62,883 bases of DNA from an uncultured Microscilla sp. (GTDB lineage: Bacteria > Bacteroidota > Bacteroidia > Cytophagales > Microscillaceae), in assembly GCF_947493425.1 (NCBI RefSeq), contig NZ_CANLRP010000033.1:1-62883 (forward strand), read 5' to 3'. Positions 54,881 to 62,800 of the stretch are shown here, piece by piece (position 1 is the first letter of the stretch; every line of letters begins with the position of its first letter). A program made the translations under genes and the position numbers. The notes below the pieces were generated by a model that saw nothing but the letters and a program-made list of their open reading frames with translations, was not told where the DNA came from and ran no database searches.

Positions 54881-56311
54881 TTATTGAGTATTCTCTAGTG
54901 ATTTTTGCTGGTTGGTGACAAGCTTATAATGACTATTGCCTCGGTTTGCCAGTACTCTTTCTATCAACACGCCTACTGCCAACAGCCACCACAGCCACCC
55001 TCTAAAACTTTGGGTTTTAGTGGTCGGAACCGTTGATCGCCTTTGTTGGGCTATAGTTTGGGGTACTGCCTGTGTATTACTGAGTTGCCTTTGGTCAAAC
55101 TTTCGTATTCGTGCTGTTGCCGTTGGATTGGCAAACAAGCATTGGGTAAGTTCTTCTAACAAACCAACCTCCAATACCTGAGGGTTTAGCTCAGGGTTTA
55201 GGCGTTGGCACAACCAATGCACCTGGGCTTGGCTGCTATCGCTTATGATCCATTGTGCTACATTTTTTGCTTGATAAAATAATTTTCGCGTCCCTGTTTT
55301 TTCATAATCTTTAGCCACAAGCTTTCCTTTTTTCAACACCACCAACCAATCAGTTTTGCGTGTAGCATCCAGTTTTTTTGTAGCATATACTTTTACCTCA
55401 ACACCTATATATTCACCCACGGCTTGCAGGGCTGCCGCCAAATATTGCTGGTCAAGGGCGAAGTCATTATCGTATAGCAATTGTACGTTTTGTGCCTTGG
55501 GCTGGCGAATGGGTACCGTGTTTTGAGGAGCAGTGGCAAAGCTCACTTGTTGGCGTTGGACATTGATCAAGGGTAAATCTTTGATTTGAATAGAAGGTTG
55601 TTGTTTTACTTTTTCTTTGAGCAAATGAGTGCCTTCTTTTGTGCTGATGCCAATGCTCAACCAAAGGCTGTCGTTGGGCAACTGTAGGGCATCTGCCAAA
55701 AACACTTGTTTGCGCTCGATTGGTAAGGGCAACCATTGTACTTTTAGGCTTAGTTGGGGGCGGTTTCCTGTAAAATTTCGAGCAGCATTGGGGGCAAGTA
55801 TCCATACCTGTTCGGGGGCGGCAGGCTGGGTGTCGAGTTCTCGCAAAAACGACCAATAATCAACATTGCTTGCTTTGGCGGAATTGGTAGACAAACTGGT
55901 TTTAATGGCGGTTAATTGCGTGGGCAATACTTCGGGCATACCAGGCTGGAGCAAATGAATAGCATAGCCTTTTTGTTGCAAAGAATCTATTGCCAAGCGT
56001 GCTGTGGGATGGCTGAGCATTGCCTCTTCGGTCAACAGCCATTGGGTGGGCAAGCGGGCGGCTTTTTTGGGCTGTTGTTGGCTCACATCCAGCAAGATAA
56101 ATACGACAACCAACACCAAGCCTGAACGCAATAGGTACAATCCTGCTTCGTTGAACCGAATACTGCTCAAGCGGGTGTTTTCGGCAGCAATCATCCATTG
56201 CACACTGCCTACTTTTATGGTTTTGCCTGATTTACGGCTCCACAAGTGTATAATGAGTGGCACTAGCAGGCCTAACAAAGCCCAGAAATATATTGGTTGT
56301 TGTATAGTCAT
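54881..56311 (-). CDS. BatA N-terminal domain membrane protein
   Basis: This 476-residue protein starts with the aerotolerance-regulator N-terminal motif: M-T-I-Q-Q-P-I-Y-F-W-A-L-L-G-L-L-V-P-L-I-I-H-L-W-S, followed by K-S-G-K-T-I-K-V-G-S-V-Q-W. This TIGR02226-like region is typical of BatA/BatB-related proteins. A second helix (about residues 60-78), a long extracytoplasmic part and a final helix (about 436-455) complete it. No vWA metal site is evident, so it is not a full BatA protein. The DUF4175-like gene begins 8 nt after its stop. Upstream, a 690 bp repeat-rich spacer separates it from the DUF58 gene. Confidence 0.82.
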   Translation of the reverse strand: MTIQQPIYFWALLGLLVPLIIHLWSRKSGKTIKVGSVQWMIAAENTRLSSIRFNEAGLYLLRSGLVLVVVFILLDVSQQQPKKAARLPTQWLLTEEAMLSHPTARLAIDSLQQKGYAIHLLQPGMPEVLPTQLTAIKTSLSTNSAKASNVDYWSFLRELDTQPAAPEQVWILAPNAARNFTGNRPQLSLKVQWLPLPIERKQVFLADALQLPNDSLWLSIGISTKEGTHLLKEKVKQQPSIQIKDLPLINVQRQQVSFATAPQNTVPIRQPKAQNVQLLYDNDFALDQQYLAAALQAVGEYIGVEVKVYATKKLDATRKTDWLVVLKKGKLVAKDYEKTGTRKLFYQAKNVAQWIISDSSQAQVHWLCQRLNPELNPQVLEVGLLEELTQCLFANPTATARIRKFDQRQLSNTQAVPQTIAQQRRSTVPTTKTQSFRGWLWWLLAVGVLIERVLANRGNSHYKLVTNQQKSLENTQ

Positions 56312-56336
56312 GAGTCAATAGTTTTTAGTCGGGAGT

Positions 56337-56450
56337 CCAATGCTGTTTCCTTAACAAAGCTTTTAGCCATTAGCTTTTAGCTTGAGCCTGTCGCAGATGG
56401 CTCAAGCGTTTGTTTGTTTAAATGCTCCATCCTTAAGGAAACAGCATTGG
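56337..56450. mobile_element. 114 bp inverted-repeat element, possible MITE
   Basis: CCAATGCTGTTTCCTTAA at 56337-56354 is matched perfectly in inverse by 56433-56450. A second hairpin (GCTTGAGCC at 56380-56388 with GGCTCAAGC at 56399-56407) lies inside. The word TCGGGAGTCC borders the element on both sides (56329-56338 and 56451-56460), which could be a 10-bp target duplication, though the word is also common in nearby repeats. Confidence 0.6.
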
Positions 56451-56490
56451 TCGGGAGTCCATAGCACTGACAAGGTGCAAGGTGCTAGCT

Positions 56491-56550
56491 ACACCCTGTT
56501 CCATAGGTAACTACACTTTTATATCACACTGATTTTTAATAGTTTACAAA
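56491..56550. repeat. dispersed repeat family C, copy 1
   Basis: This 60 bp block (ACACCCTGTTCCA...) aligns without gaps to 58207-58266, at about 80% identity by eye. It forms part of the repeat-rich spacer upstream of batA-N. Confidence 0.7.
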
Positions 56551-56649
56551 ACCGACAGACGGAAGTCGATAGTCAATAGTTTTTAGTCGGGAGTCGGGAG
56601 TTTTTTGCTGTTTTCTTAGTTTTTATTGATCAGAAAGTAGTTGATGCGC

Positions 56650-56835
56650 CCTAGTGCATTGGGTACTAAATTTCTATCATATTATTCGGAGTCTTTAGCC
56701 CGCTTACTTTACTTCAAAAAGTAACGCGTAGCTCCGGTTCCGATATGCATCGGAATTGTAAACTAACTCTGCGCACTTTTTGAAGTGCGTCAGCAAACAA
56801 AATACCCTCGAATAAATAATATATTTATTTAATCC
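56650..56835. repeat. dispersed repeat family B, copy 2 (inverted)
   Basis: The core 56725-56793 is the inverse complement of 45801-45869 with four differences in 69 bp. Flanking sequence is more weakly similar on both sides. Copies in opposite orientation at 11 kb distance could support inversion or simply reflect independent insertion. Confidence 0.8.
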
Positions 56836-57001
56836 CCAGTGCACTAGTCAATAGTCGATAGTGGCTGACGCGTGTAACTAAAATCTTCACTAAGTAAGCT
56901 TTATTAGTCGAAAGCCCGTAGTTTTTCTCATAATTAAGAAATCGCTTTGCGCAACCATAAAACAATAGAGCCATAAAGCAATATAACCATTAAGCCATTT
57001 T

Positions 57002-57919
57002 TTAAAACCTCCTCTTCACCAAGAAATCATTCAGTGCCCTGTCTATTGGTTCGCCCATCGAGAATAAGTTGTAACTGATCTCTAAATCCAACATTTGAGT
57101 TTTTATTTTGTTCAAATGCTGCGCTAACTCTTCTTTGTATTGTTTGCGCACTTTTTGGCTGTCTACCTGTACCCTTTGCCCCGTTTCCAAGTCTTCCAAT
57201 GTCACTGTTCCTTTATAATTTAGTTCCAGCTCATTATTACCCATGAGGTGAAAAAACAACACTTCATTACGTAAAGCACTCAATTGCTCCAGGGTTTTAT
57301 AAATCTCGTTGCCGTGTTGGTACATATCGCTTATAAAAACAATCATTTCTTTATTGCCGCCTTGGTTATGGTACAACAAGGGGCTATCGTCTACCGCCGG
57401 AAATTTGCCCCCTGGTGTAATTTGCAACAACTCATATACAAAGCGGTGCAGGTGTTGGCGATGTTGCCGAGGGGCTAACTGCACCAGTTGGTTTTCGTTG
57501 ATGGCAAACAAGCCTATGGCGTCGCCTTGCTCCAGGGCAAGGTGTGCCAACGTGGTAGCCATTAAACGAGCAAAATCTATTTTCTTAATCGAGGCTTTAC
57601 TGCCTTTAGGCTGGTCTTCGTGCAACATAGAGGCACTGGCATCTATTACAAATTTGACTGTAATGTTGGTGTCTATTTCCGACTCTTTGACAAAGTATCT
57701 GCCTGAGCGCGCGTACATTTTCCAGTCGAGCAAGCGCAAATCATCGCCAGGCTGGTAGCTACGGTATTGACGAAATACCTGCCCTTGCCCGGTTTTGATG
57801 CTTTGGTTTTGCCCCAGCAAATAACTACCAATAATCATTTTACTCATGAGCACCAATCCGTCTACTGAGTTGAGCAACTCGGGCTGTAAAAGGTCTTCAT
57901 ATTCTTGTTGGTTTTTCAT
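57002..57919 (-). CDS. DUF58 domain protein (second copy)
   Basis: This 305-residue protein is the soluble form of DUF58. It opens with S-V-D-G-L-V-L-M-S-K-M-I-I-G-S-Y, then has the family signature Y-R-S-Y-Q-P-G-D-D-L-R-L-L-D-W-K-M-Y-A-R-S-G-R-Y near residue 60. A vWA-like domain follows with V-I-D-A-S-A-S-M (D-A-S-A-S variant of the metal-site D-x-S-x-S, about residue 90). It is a partner of the MoxR protein encoded upstream, from which it is separated by a 550 bp repeat-rich spacer. In related operons these genes are usually nearly adjacent, so the spacer looks like later insertion. Confidence 0.92.
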   Translation of the reverse strand: MKNQQEYEDLLQPELLNSVDGLVLMSKMIIGSYLLGQNQSIKTGQGQVFRQYRSYQPGDDLRLLDWKMYARSGRYFVKESEIDTNITVKFVIDASASMLHEDQPKGSKASIKKIDFARLMATTLAHLALEQGDAIGLFAINENQLVQLAPRQHRQHLHRFVYELLQITPGGKFPAVDDSPLLYHNQGGNKEMIVFISDMYQHGNEIYKTLEQLSALRNEVLFFHLMGNNELELNYKGTVTLEDLETGQRVQVDSQKVRKQYKEELAQHLNKIKTQMLDLEISYNLFSMGEPIDRALNDFLVKRRF

Positions 57920-58172
57920 GTTTAGTCGATAGTTGGGAGTCAGTAGTCGGGAGCTTCTACAAGCTGTTAGTCGTTAGCCATTGGCTCGCGAAGCGATTTT
58001 TTTGTCATTCCGAATAACTGAGGAATCAGCTTGGTTTTCAAGCAACTAACCTGTTTTATAAAACACTGATTTCTAAATGTTTATAAATCATTAAATGGAA
58101 ATACTATGCTGTTTGCTTAAGTCCTAGTTAGCTAAAGGTTGTAGGTACGCCTTTGTCCACAGCCCCGACAGG

Positions 58173-58206
58173 GGCAAGTCCTTAGATGCCGATGCATATC
58201 GGTGCT
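58173..58206. repeat. 34 bp hairpin module, second copy
   Basis: Near-identical to 23018-23051, including AGTCCTTAGAT and the dyad CCGATGCATATCGG followed by TGCT. Here it stands directly before a family C block instead of inside repeat A, which shows that the module combines with different neighbours. Confidence 0.8.
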
Positions 58207-58266
58207 ACACCCTGTTCCACAAGTAACCATACTTTTGTATCGCGCTGATTTTCAGTTATTTACAAA
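58207..58266. repeat. dispersed repeat family C, copy 2
   Basis: This 60 bp block aligns without gaps to 56491-56550 in the same orientation and directly follows the 34 bp hairpin module. Confidence 0.7.
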
Positions 58267-58470
58267 AAGCGTAGTTAGAAGTCTACAGTGCTGACGCGTA
58301 TCTTAAAATATTCACCAAGAAAACAACATTGGTCAATAGTACCTTGTGGCTACCTCAAACAATCATATTTGCAAGTATGATAATCACCACTACTTTATTG
58401 CTCGCCAATGCTAGATATTGCTGCACACGAAACAGCCATCGACCATCGACTGAATGCTATCGACTACCAT

Positions 58471-59472
58471 CTATTCCAGCCTACTCTTGGGCAAATTTAC
58501 TTGCTTGAGAAGTTCGGCAGTGGCTTGGTCGGCGGTAATGCCTTGGGCTTCTGCCTTAAAATTCATTAGCACCCGATGACGCAAAACAGGATAAGCCATC
58601 GCTTTTATATCGTCTAGGGTAACAGCAAACCTGCCCTGCAACAAGGCACGGGCTTTGGCGGTCAAAATCATTGCTTGCCCGGCGCGAGGTCCTGCCCCCC
58701 AACGTACCCAATCTTTGACAAAAGTCACCGAAGTAGTATCGGGGCGGGTGGCACGTACTAACTTGTTTACAAAGGCGATGAGGTCTTGGGCGATGCTTAC
58801 CTCACGCACTAGTTCTTGTACTTGTTTGATTTCTTTGCCCGACATTACGGGTTCAATTTTCACTTTTTGGGTGCCCGTGGTGCCTGTCAAAATCCCTAGT
58901 TCGTCTTGTTCGGTGGGGTAGCCAATCTGAATAAACAGTAAAAAACGGTCAAGTTGGGCTTCGGGCAAAGGGAATGTACCCGCTTGCTCAATGGGGTTTT
59001 GGGTAGCAAGAATAAAAAATGGGCGGTCGAGTTCGTAGGTTTTACCCCCATAAGTTACCTCAAACTCTTGCATTGCTTCTAGCAGTGCTGCTTGGGTTTT
59101 GGGTGGGGTTCGGTTGATCTCGTCGGCAAGAATAATATTGGCGAAAATAGGTCCTTTGTTGAACTTAAACACCCGCTCGCCTGTGGCTTGGTCTTCTTGC
59201 AAAATCTCGGTACCTGTAATGTCGGTGGGCATCAAATCGGGCGTAAACTGGATGCGTCTAAAGGGCAACTCTATGGCTTGCGACAGAGTGCGAATCATCA
59301 AGGTTTTGGCAAGCCCTGGCACCCCTTCGAGCAAGGCGTGCCCACCTGCCATAAAAGTAATGAGCAATTGCTCGATGGTGTCTTCTTGCCCTACTATTTT
59401 CTTATGGATTTCTTTTTTGAGCAAAGCCAGTTTGTCAATCAACTGTGTTACTTCGGCTTCGGTTGTTTTCAT
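58471..59472 (-). CDS. MoxR-family AAA+ ATPase (second copy)
   Basis: This 333-residue AAA+ ATPase has Walker A GVPGLAKT at residues 50-57, Walker B I-L-A-D-E-I-N-R-T with D117 and E118, sensor A-T-Q-N-P-I-E-Q and the L-P-E-A-Q-L-D-R-F-L motif. It should act as a chaperone-like ATPase with the DUF58, BatA-N-like and other membrane proteins encoded downstream. Its first gene neighbour upstream is the ptuB-like HNH nuclease, 122 nt away, with a short G-rich segment between (GGACTTGGTTCTGGG near 59499) resembling the repeat at the window's end. Confidence 0.95.
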   Translation of the reverse strand: MKTTEAEVTQLIDKLALLKKEIHKKIVGQEDTIEQLLITFMAGGHALLEGVPGLAKTLMIRTLSQAIELPFRRIQFTPDLMPTDITGTEILQEDQATGERVFKFNKGPIFANIILADEINRTPPKTQAALLEAMQEFEVTYGGKTYELDRPFFILATQNPIEQAGTFPLPEAQLDRFLLFIQIGYPTEQDELGILTGTTGTQKVKIEPVMSGKEIKQVQELVREVSIAQDLIAFVNKLVRATRPDTTSVTFVKDWVRWGAGPRAGQAMILTAKARALLQGRFAVTLDDIKAMAYPVLRHRVLMNFKAEAQGITADQATAELLKQVNLPKSRLE

Positions 59473-59594
59473 GGGTTATATGGGTATTAGGGGCTGGGGA
59501 CTTGGTTCTGGGTGTTCCCGTCGCTCCCCTATTTATTATATGATTACAATTTCTTGTTTTTTTGGGTATTGGGTTTGGCGAAAACTGCTTGTTT

Positions 59595-60383
59595 TTACAA
59601 TGCCTTTCTATACTTTATTTCGTCTTCAAGGATAGATACTATTACTTGGCAAAAGGGAGTAAATTTTCCTTCTTCATCTTTTGTATAAAAATGTTGTTTG
59701 AGTTGTTCCAGTTCTGAAACACTAAAATCATCTAAACCTATTACATTTTCATTAATCACTTTCTCTCTTGCCTTTTGTAGCTTTTCTACATTCAACCCCA
59801 ATATATCTATAGTAGCTACTACATCTTGGTTTGCAGCATCTACAGGTTTTATAGCGCCATCATGATCATACACAAAATAACTTTCACAATTTCCCATTTT
59901 TGGGTGAACTGCTATTTCTTTATTACTTTTTTTCGCATCACAATGAAGTTTTTTAGGGTTGCTAGGCATCAATACAATGACCTTATCTTTTGCTTTGAGC
60001 ACATCAGTATAAGGGTTAAGTGTTCCAAAGTTTATTGTATATAATGTTTCTATAGCCACATAGTATTTTTGGCTAATTGTATCCCAACTATCCCCCTCCT
60101 CGCATACATGGACAATCTGTTTCTGATCCCCATTGCAGGAAGCCAACAAGTTGCCATACTCGTACATTTTCTCTGGATACTTGTCCTCATCTTTGGGCAA
60201 CAAATGCTCAACAATCGTGGTATGGTTATCAAATATTCTTTGTCCACAATAGCAACAAATGTGTCCTTGATCCTCCAATAAGTATTTGACTAAAAATGCT
60301 GGTCTTTGCCATTTTGATGGAGCTTCAGTAGCTTTCCAATTCTCAAAATCTTGTGGGGATGCTTGTTTTAAGATATGTTTCAT
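59595..60383 (-). CDS. ptuB: PtuB-like HNH nuclease with an inserted LysM-like segment
   Basis: This 262-residue protein belongs to the TIGR02646/PtuB group of HNH nucleases. Visible features are C43-C-Y-C46, V-E59-H60-L-L-P, N78-L-L-A-S-C83-N-G, and H147-C148-D-A-K-K-S-N-K-E, then N-C-E-S-Y-F-V-Y. In relatives the S-C-N-G and H-C-x-x-K-K segments are almost adjacent. Here they are split by about 58 residues (about 86-143) that match LysM: E-G-D-S-W-D-T-I-S-Q-K-Y-Y-V-A-I-E-T-L-Y-T-I-N and L-K-A-K-D-K-V-I-V-L. The start overlaps the stop of the ATPase gene by 4 nt. With the PtuA-like partner it should form a Septu-type anti-phage nuclease (family knowledge). What the LysM segment binds is unknown. 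Confidence 0.85.
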   Translation of the reverse strand: MKHILKQASPQDFENWKATEAPSKWQRPAFLVKYLLEDQGHICCYCGQRIFDNHTTIVEHLLPKDEDKYPEKMYEYGNLLASCNGDQKQIVHVCEEGDSWDTISQKYYVAIETLYTINFGTLNPYTDVLKAKDKVIVLMPSNPKKLHCDAKKSNKEIAVHPKMGNCESYFVYDHDGAIKPVDAANQDVVATIDILGLNVEKLQKAREKVINENVIGLDDFSVSELEQLKQHFYTKDEEGKFTPFCQVIVSILEDEIKYRKAL

Positions 60384-61669
60384 CTGCCCAACACTTCTTT
60401 ACGTTTGATAATTGCTAATTTTGCATTCAGCTCTCCATCATCTGCCAATTCAAAATCTTTCAATAGTTTTTCAATATGCAGCTTAGCTTTTTGTAAATTT
60501 TCCTTCCCTCCTGCACTTATCAGTTCTTGCACTTCTTCCCACACAGGATCAAAACCTTTAGGTCGAGCAGATACCCCCATTACTTCTTCTAAAATCCAGT
60601 TGACATCTCTGCCTAAAGTAGAATCGGGTTGCTCGCAGGTGATTTGATTGTTTTCGTTGCGAAACAAAAATATATTTCGGGCATCCACATTATTCAATAC
60701 ATGCGGCGAGTGGGTAGTCACAATAAATTGGATATTGGGGAAAGTAGCTTGTAGGGCAGGTAATACATTGCGTTGCCAGGCGGGGTGCAAGTGCAATTCT
60801 ATTTCGTCTATCATTACCACGCCTTCGCCCTCTAGTTTATTCTCTAAAGCAGGGTTGGCAATGGTGAGGCGGCGGGCAATGTCGCAAACCAACATAATGA
60901 GGGTTTTCTCTCCGTCGGAGAGTTGACGAATATCGAAGTCTTGACCGTTTTTATTAACAGCTAAAAAAAAATCACTTGTTGTAAACTCAAAAGATGCTGA
61001 TTCGCTAGTTTTGATGTGTAAACTTTTATATACATCGGTTGTTAGTTTACCCAGAAACAAATCTAAGGTATGCCTTATAACCTCTAAACGACTATCACGA
61101 TAATTATAATCATTCTTATTTCTTATTTGACGAAGTTCATCATCTTCTACTTTTTTAAACCAACTAATGAAGTCGTTAAATTGACGTAAAGTGGGGGTCA
61201 AGCTATTTTTATAGGCGAAAAGCTGAGGGAATGGAGCCTTAAGGTTTTCTGGTTCATTTTTTTGAGAATGTATAAGGCGGTTAGTACGATAATAGGTTAG
61301 TACTGGAATACTACTTTTGTCTTGAATATCAATTGCATAATAGTCATTTATCACAAAAGAGCCATTCCAATACTTCTCAATACTAAACTTTCTGGATAAA
61401 CTATCAATAAGACTAATATCTAACTTCTGTTTTGACTGAAAGTTAATGTCCTTATCAGTTACAGCAAGCGGAGGAATTGACACATCTAACTTTGCTGCTA
61501 TAAATGATGTTTCTAAAAAATTAGACATAAGTTTAGCCAAAGCATCCAACACTGACGACTTACCCGAACCATTGGTACCAATAAATACGGCAAGCTTATT
61601 TTCAGGAAACTGGATTTTGAGGTGTTCAAATCCACGGAAATTATTTAGCTCTAACTCTTTGATTTTCAT
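60380..61669 (-). CDS. ptuA: PtuA-like AAA/ABC-type ATPase
   Basis: From the ATG at 61669 the product has 429 residues; a TTG 15 nt upstream is rejected. It begins M-K-I-K-E-L-E-L-N-N-F-R-G-F, then Walker A G-T-N-G-S-G-K-S at 31-38, the ABC signature L-S-D-G-E-K near 249-254, Walker B V-M-I-D288-E289 and the H-loop T-H320-S-P-H. The C-terminal extension (L-G-R-D-V-N-W-I-L-E-E-V-M-G-V and S-A-R-P-K-G-F) is the kind seen in PtuA and retron-linked ATPases. It should sense a phage signal and control the HNH nuclease whose gene overlaps its stop by 4 nt. No reverse transcriptase lies nearby, so a retron is unlikely. Confidence 0.87.
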   Translation of the reverse strand: MKIKELELNNFRGFEHLKIQFPENKLAVFIGTNGSGKSSVLDALAKLMSNFLETSFIAAKLDVSIPPLAVTDKDINFQSKQKLDISLIDSLSRKFSIEKYWNGSFVINDYYAIDIQDKSSIPVLTYYRTNRLIHSQKNEPENLKAPFPQLFAYKNSLTPTLRQFNDFISWFKKVEDDELRQIRNKNDYNYRDSRLEVIRHTLDLFLGKLTTDVYKSLHIKTSESASFEFTTSDFFLAVNKNGQDFDIRQLSDGEKTLIMLVCDIARRLTIANPALENKLEGEGVVMIDEIELHLHPAWQRNVLPALQATFPNIQFIVTTHSPHVLNNVDARNIFLFRNENNQITCEQPDSTLGRDVNWILEEVMGVSARPKGFDPVWEEVQELISAGGKENLQKAKLHIEKLLKDFELADDGELNAKLAIIKRKEVLGR

Positions 61670-62046
61670 ATCTTCTCTATCCAATATTTTTCACTCAAAT
61701 GTACCTTTTTTTGAGTAAATGAATGTAACAAAAATAACTTTCACAATTTACTTGTTCAGTTTTTACTGGATACTGTTTTTTTAACTTTCTAACGGTGGCG
61801 CGCATCCCTGACCAGCCAAGCAAATTCAACACGGAGATATTAATGGTTGAACGCTCTACAATAGGGCAAGCACAAGGCGTTGCTCCTACCACTGCTGCTT
61901 TTAGGTGGTGCTTTTTCAGCCCAAAAATCTGACAGGTAAATTAACAATATAAACAACCAACTTTTTAAGTCAAGAAATTGAGCATTTTCTCATCTCCAAA
62001 TACCAAGAACTTGTAGCTTATAGCTCATTGCTTGGGGCTATTCAAT
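61670..62046. other. 377 bp spacer between DUF4159 and ptuA genes
   Basis: This region carries no convincing gene. A 65-codon minus-strand frame (61695-61892) exists but has no family resemblance or clear start. It should contain the ptuA promoter. Its G+C-richer patch near 61795-61910 differs from the flanks and could be the edge of an inserted segment, though no inverted repeats or target duplication are evident. Confidence 0.45.
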
Positions 62047-62673
62047 TCAAGCCGTCATCGCATACATCACTATATTCACCGCAAACTTGGTGTTGTCTTG
62101 AGCCATCCAACGCTTATTGCGGTGGTCGTAGTCCCATTCGCAGCCGTAGTCTTTGTTGCTATACAGTACCCCAATGCGCCCGTTTATCTCTATTGCCTTC
62201 AGATACTCATGCACCAAGTCATCACCCCAACCATTGAGCTCTTGCGAGGTGGCGGGAGGTCCTTCTTCAAACTTGAAAAAAATATCGTATAGCTCGTGGT
62301 TGTTGGGAATCTTCTTGAGTGCCTTTGCTCCAAAAATGTCTGCCATCTGTCGCTCAAACGATTTGGCAAACAAGCCGTCTATGTCGTGGTTGCAATCATC
62401 TACAAACACAAAACCGCCGTTGCGTACGTATTTCTCAAAATTTGCCCGCTCTTTGGCGTTAAACTGCACTAATTTGTGACCACTGAGGTAACAAAAGGGT
62501 TGGCTAAAGATTTTATCGCTTGCCAGGGGCACTACCTGCTCTTTGATGTCTACCGGAATGGTGGTGTATTCTATCAACGAGTTCATCATATTGGAAGGCA
62601 TCCGCTGGTCAGTGTTCCAGTCGCCCGAATTGTATTGTAGGCGGGTAAAAGTAAATTTGTTACGGTTGATCAT
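62047..62673 (-). CDS. DUF4159 domain protein
   Basis: This 208-residue protein has the DUF4159 pattern: F-T-R-L-Q-Y-N-S-G-D-W-N-T-D at the start, F-C-Y-L-S-G-H, Y-V-R-N-G-G-F-V-F-V-D-D-C near residue 90, and H-E-Y-L-K-A-I-E-I-N-G-R-I-G-V-L-Y-S-N-K-D-Y-G. The family has a GATase-like fold and is normally encoded next to MoxR, DUF58 and BatA-like genes. Here the next aerotolerance gene (moxR) is separated from it by the Septu-like pair. No signal peptide is seen, although many relatives have one, so the protein is either cytoplasmic or lacks its usual leader. Confidence 0.88.
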   Translation of the reverse strand: MINRNKFTFTRLQYNSGDWNTDQRMPSNMMNSLIEYTTIPVDIKEQVVPLASDKIFSQPFCYLSGHKLVQFNAKERANFEKYVRNGGFVFVDDCNHDIDGLFAKSFERQMADIFGAKALKKIPNNHELYDIFFKFEEGPPATSQELNGWGDDLVHEYLKAIEINGRIGVLYSNKDYGCEWDYDHRNKRWMAQDNTKFAVNIVMYAMTA

Positions 62674-62675
62674 AA

Positions 62676-62760
62676 AGGTACTGGGGGCTTGGTTCTGGGA
62701 ACTAGCGCTTCAGGCTTACAAACAAGTGATTAAAACCTAATACCTGAAGCAACAAAGAAG
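62676..62760 (+). repeat. 85 bp tandem-type repeat, copy 1
   Basis: Begins AGGTACTGGGGGCTTGG and matches 62801-62883 apart from two single-base length differences. It contains an 8-bp hairpin (GCTTCAGG with CCTGAAGC). It directly precedes the DUF4159 start on the minus strand, so it may lie in that gene's leader. Confidence 0.88.
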
Positions 62761-62800
62761 TACTAGGTACTACAAACCTAGTACCCAGCACCTTTTAGAA

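Larger units (their letters stand above)
56312..57001. repeat. 690 bp repeat-rich spacer inside the operon
   Basis: This spacer between DUF58 and batA-N holds several repeats: a 114 bp inverted-repeat element (56337-56450), a block (56491-56550) similar to 58207-58266, and the inverted copy of repeat B (core 56725-56793). AGTCGGGAGTC-type words recur many times. No gene is present. The spacer may carry internal promoter or terminator functions, not shown by sequence. Confidence 0.6.
57920..58470. repeat. 550 bp repeat-rich spacer between moxR and DUF58 genes
   Basis: This spacer contains no gene. It holds a 34 bp hairpin module at 58173-58206 (also found inside repeat A copy 1), a family C block at 58207-58266, and many short words of the AGTCGGGAG and GTCGATAG kind. 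The content resembles the spacer at 56312-57001. Confidence 0.65.

Noticed and set aside
61695..61892. 65-codon minus-strand frame upstream of ptuA
   Set aside because: No domain, no clear start and a composition unlike neighbouring genes; treated as spacer.
59595..62046. Retron containing a PtuAB effector
   Set aside because: No reverse transcriptase gene and no msr/msd-like structure are seen near the ATPase and nuclease genes; the upstream neighbour is a DUF4159 gene.
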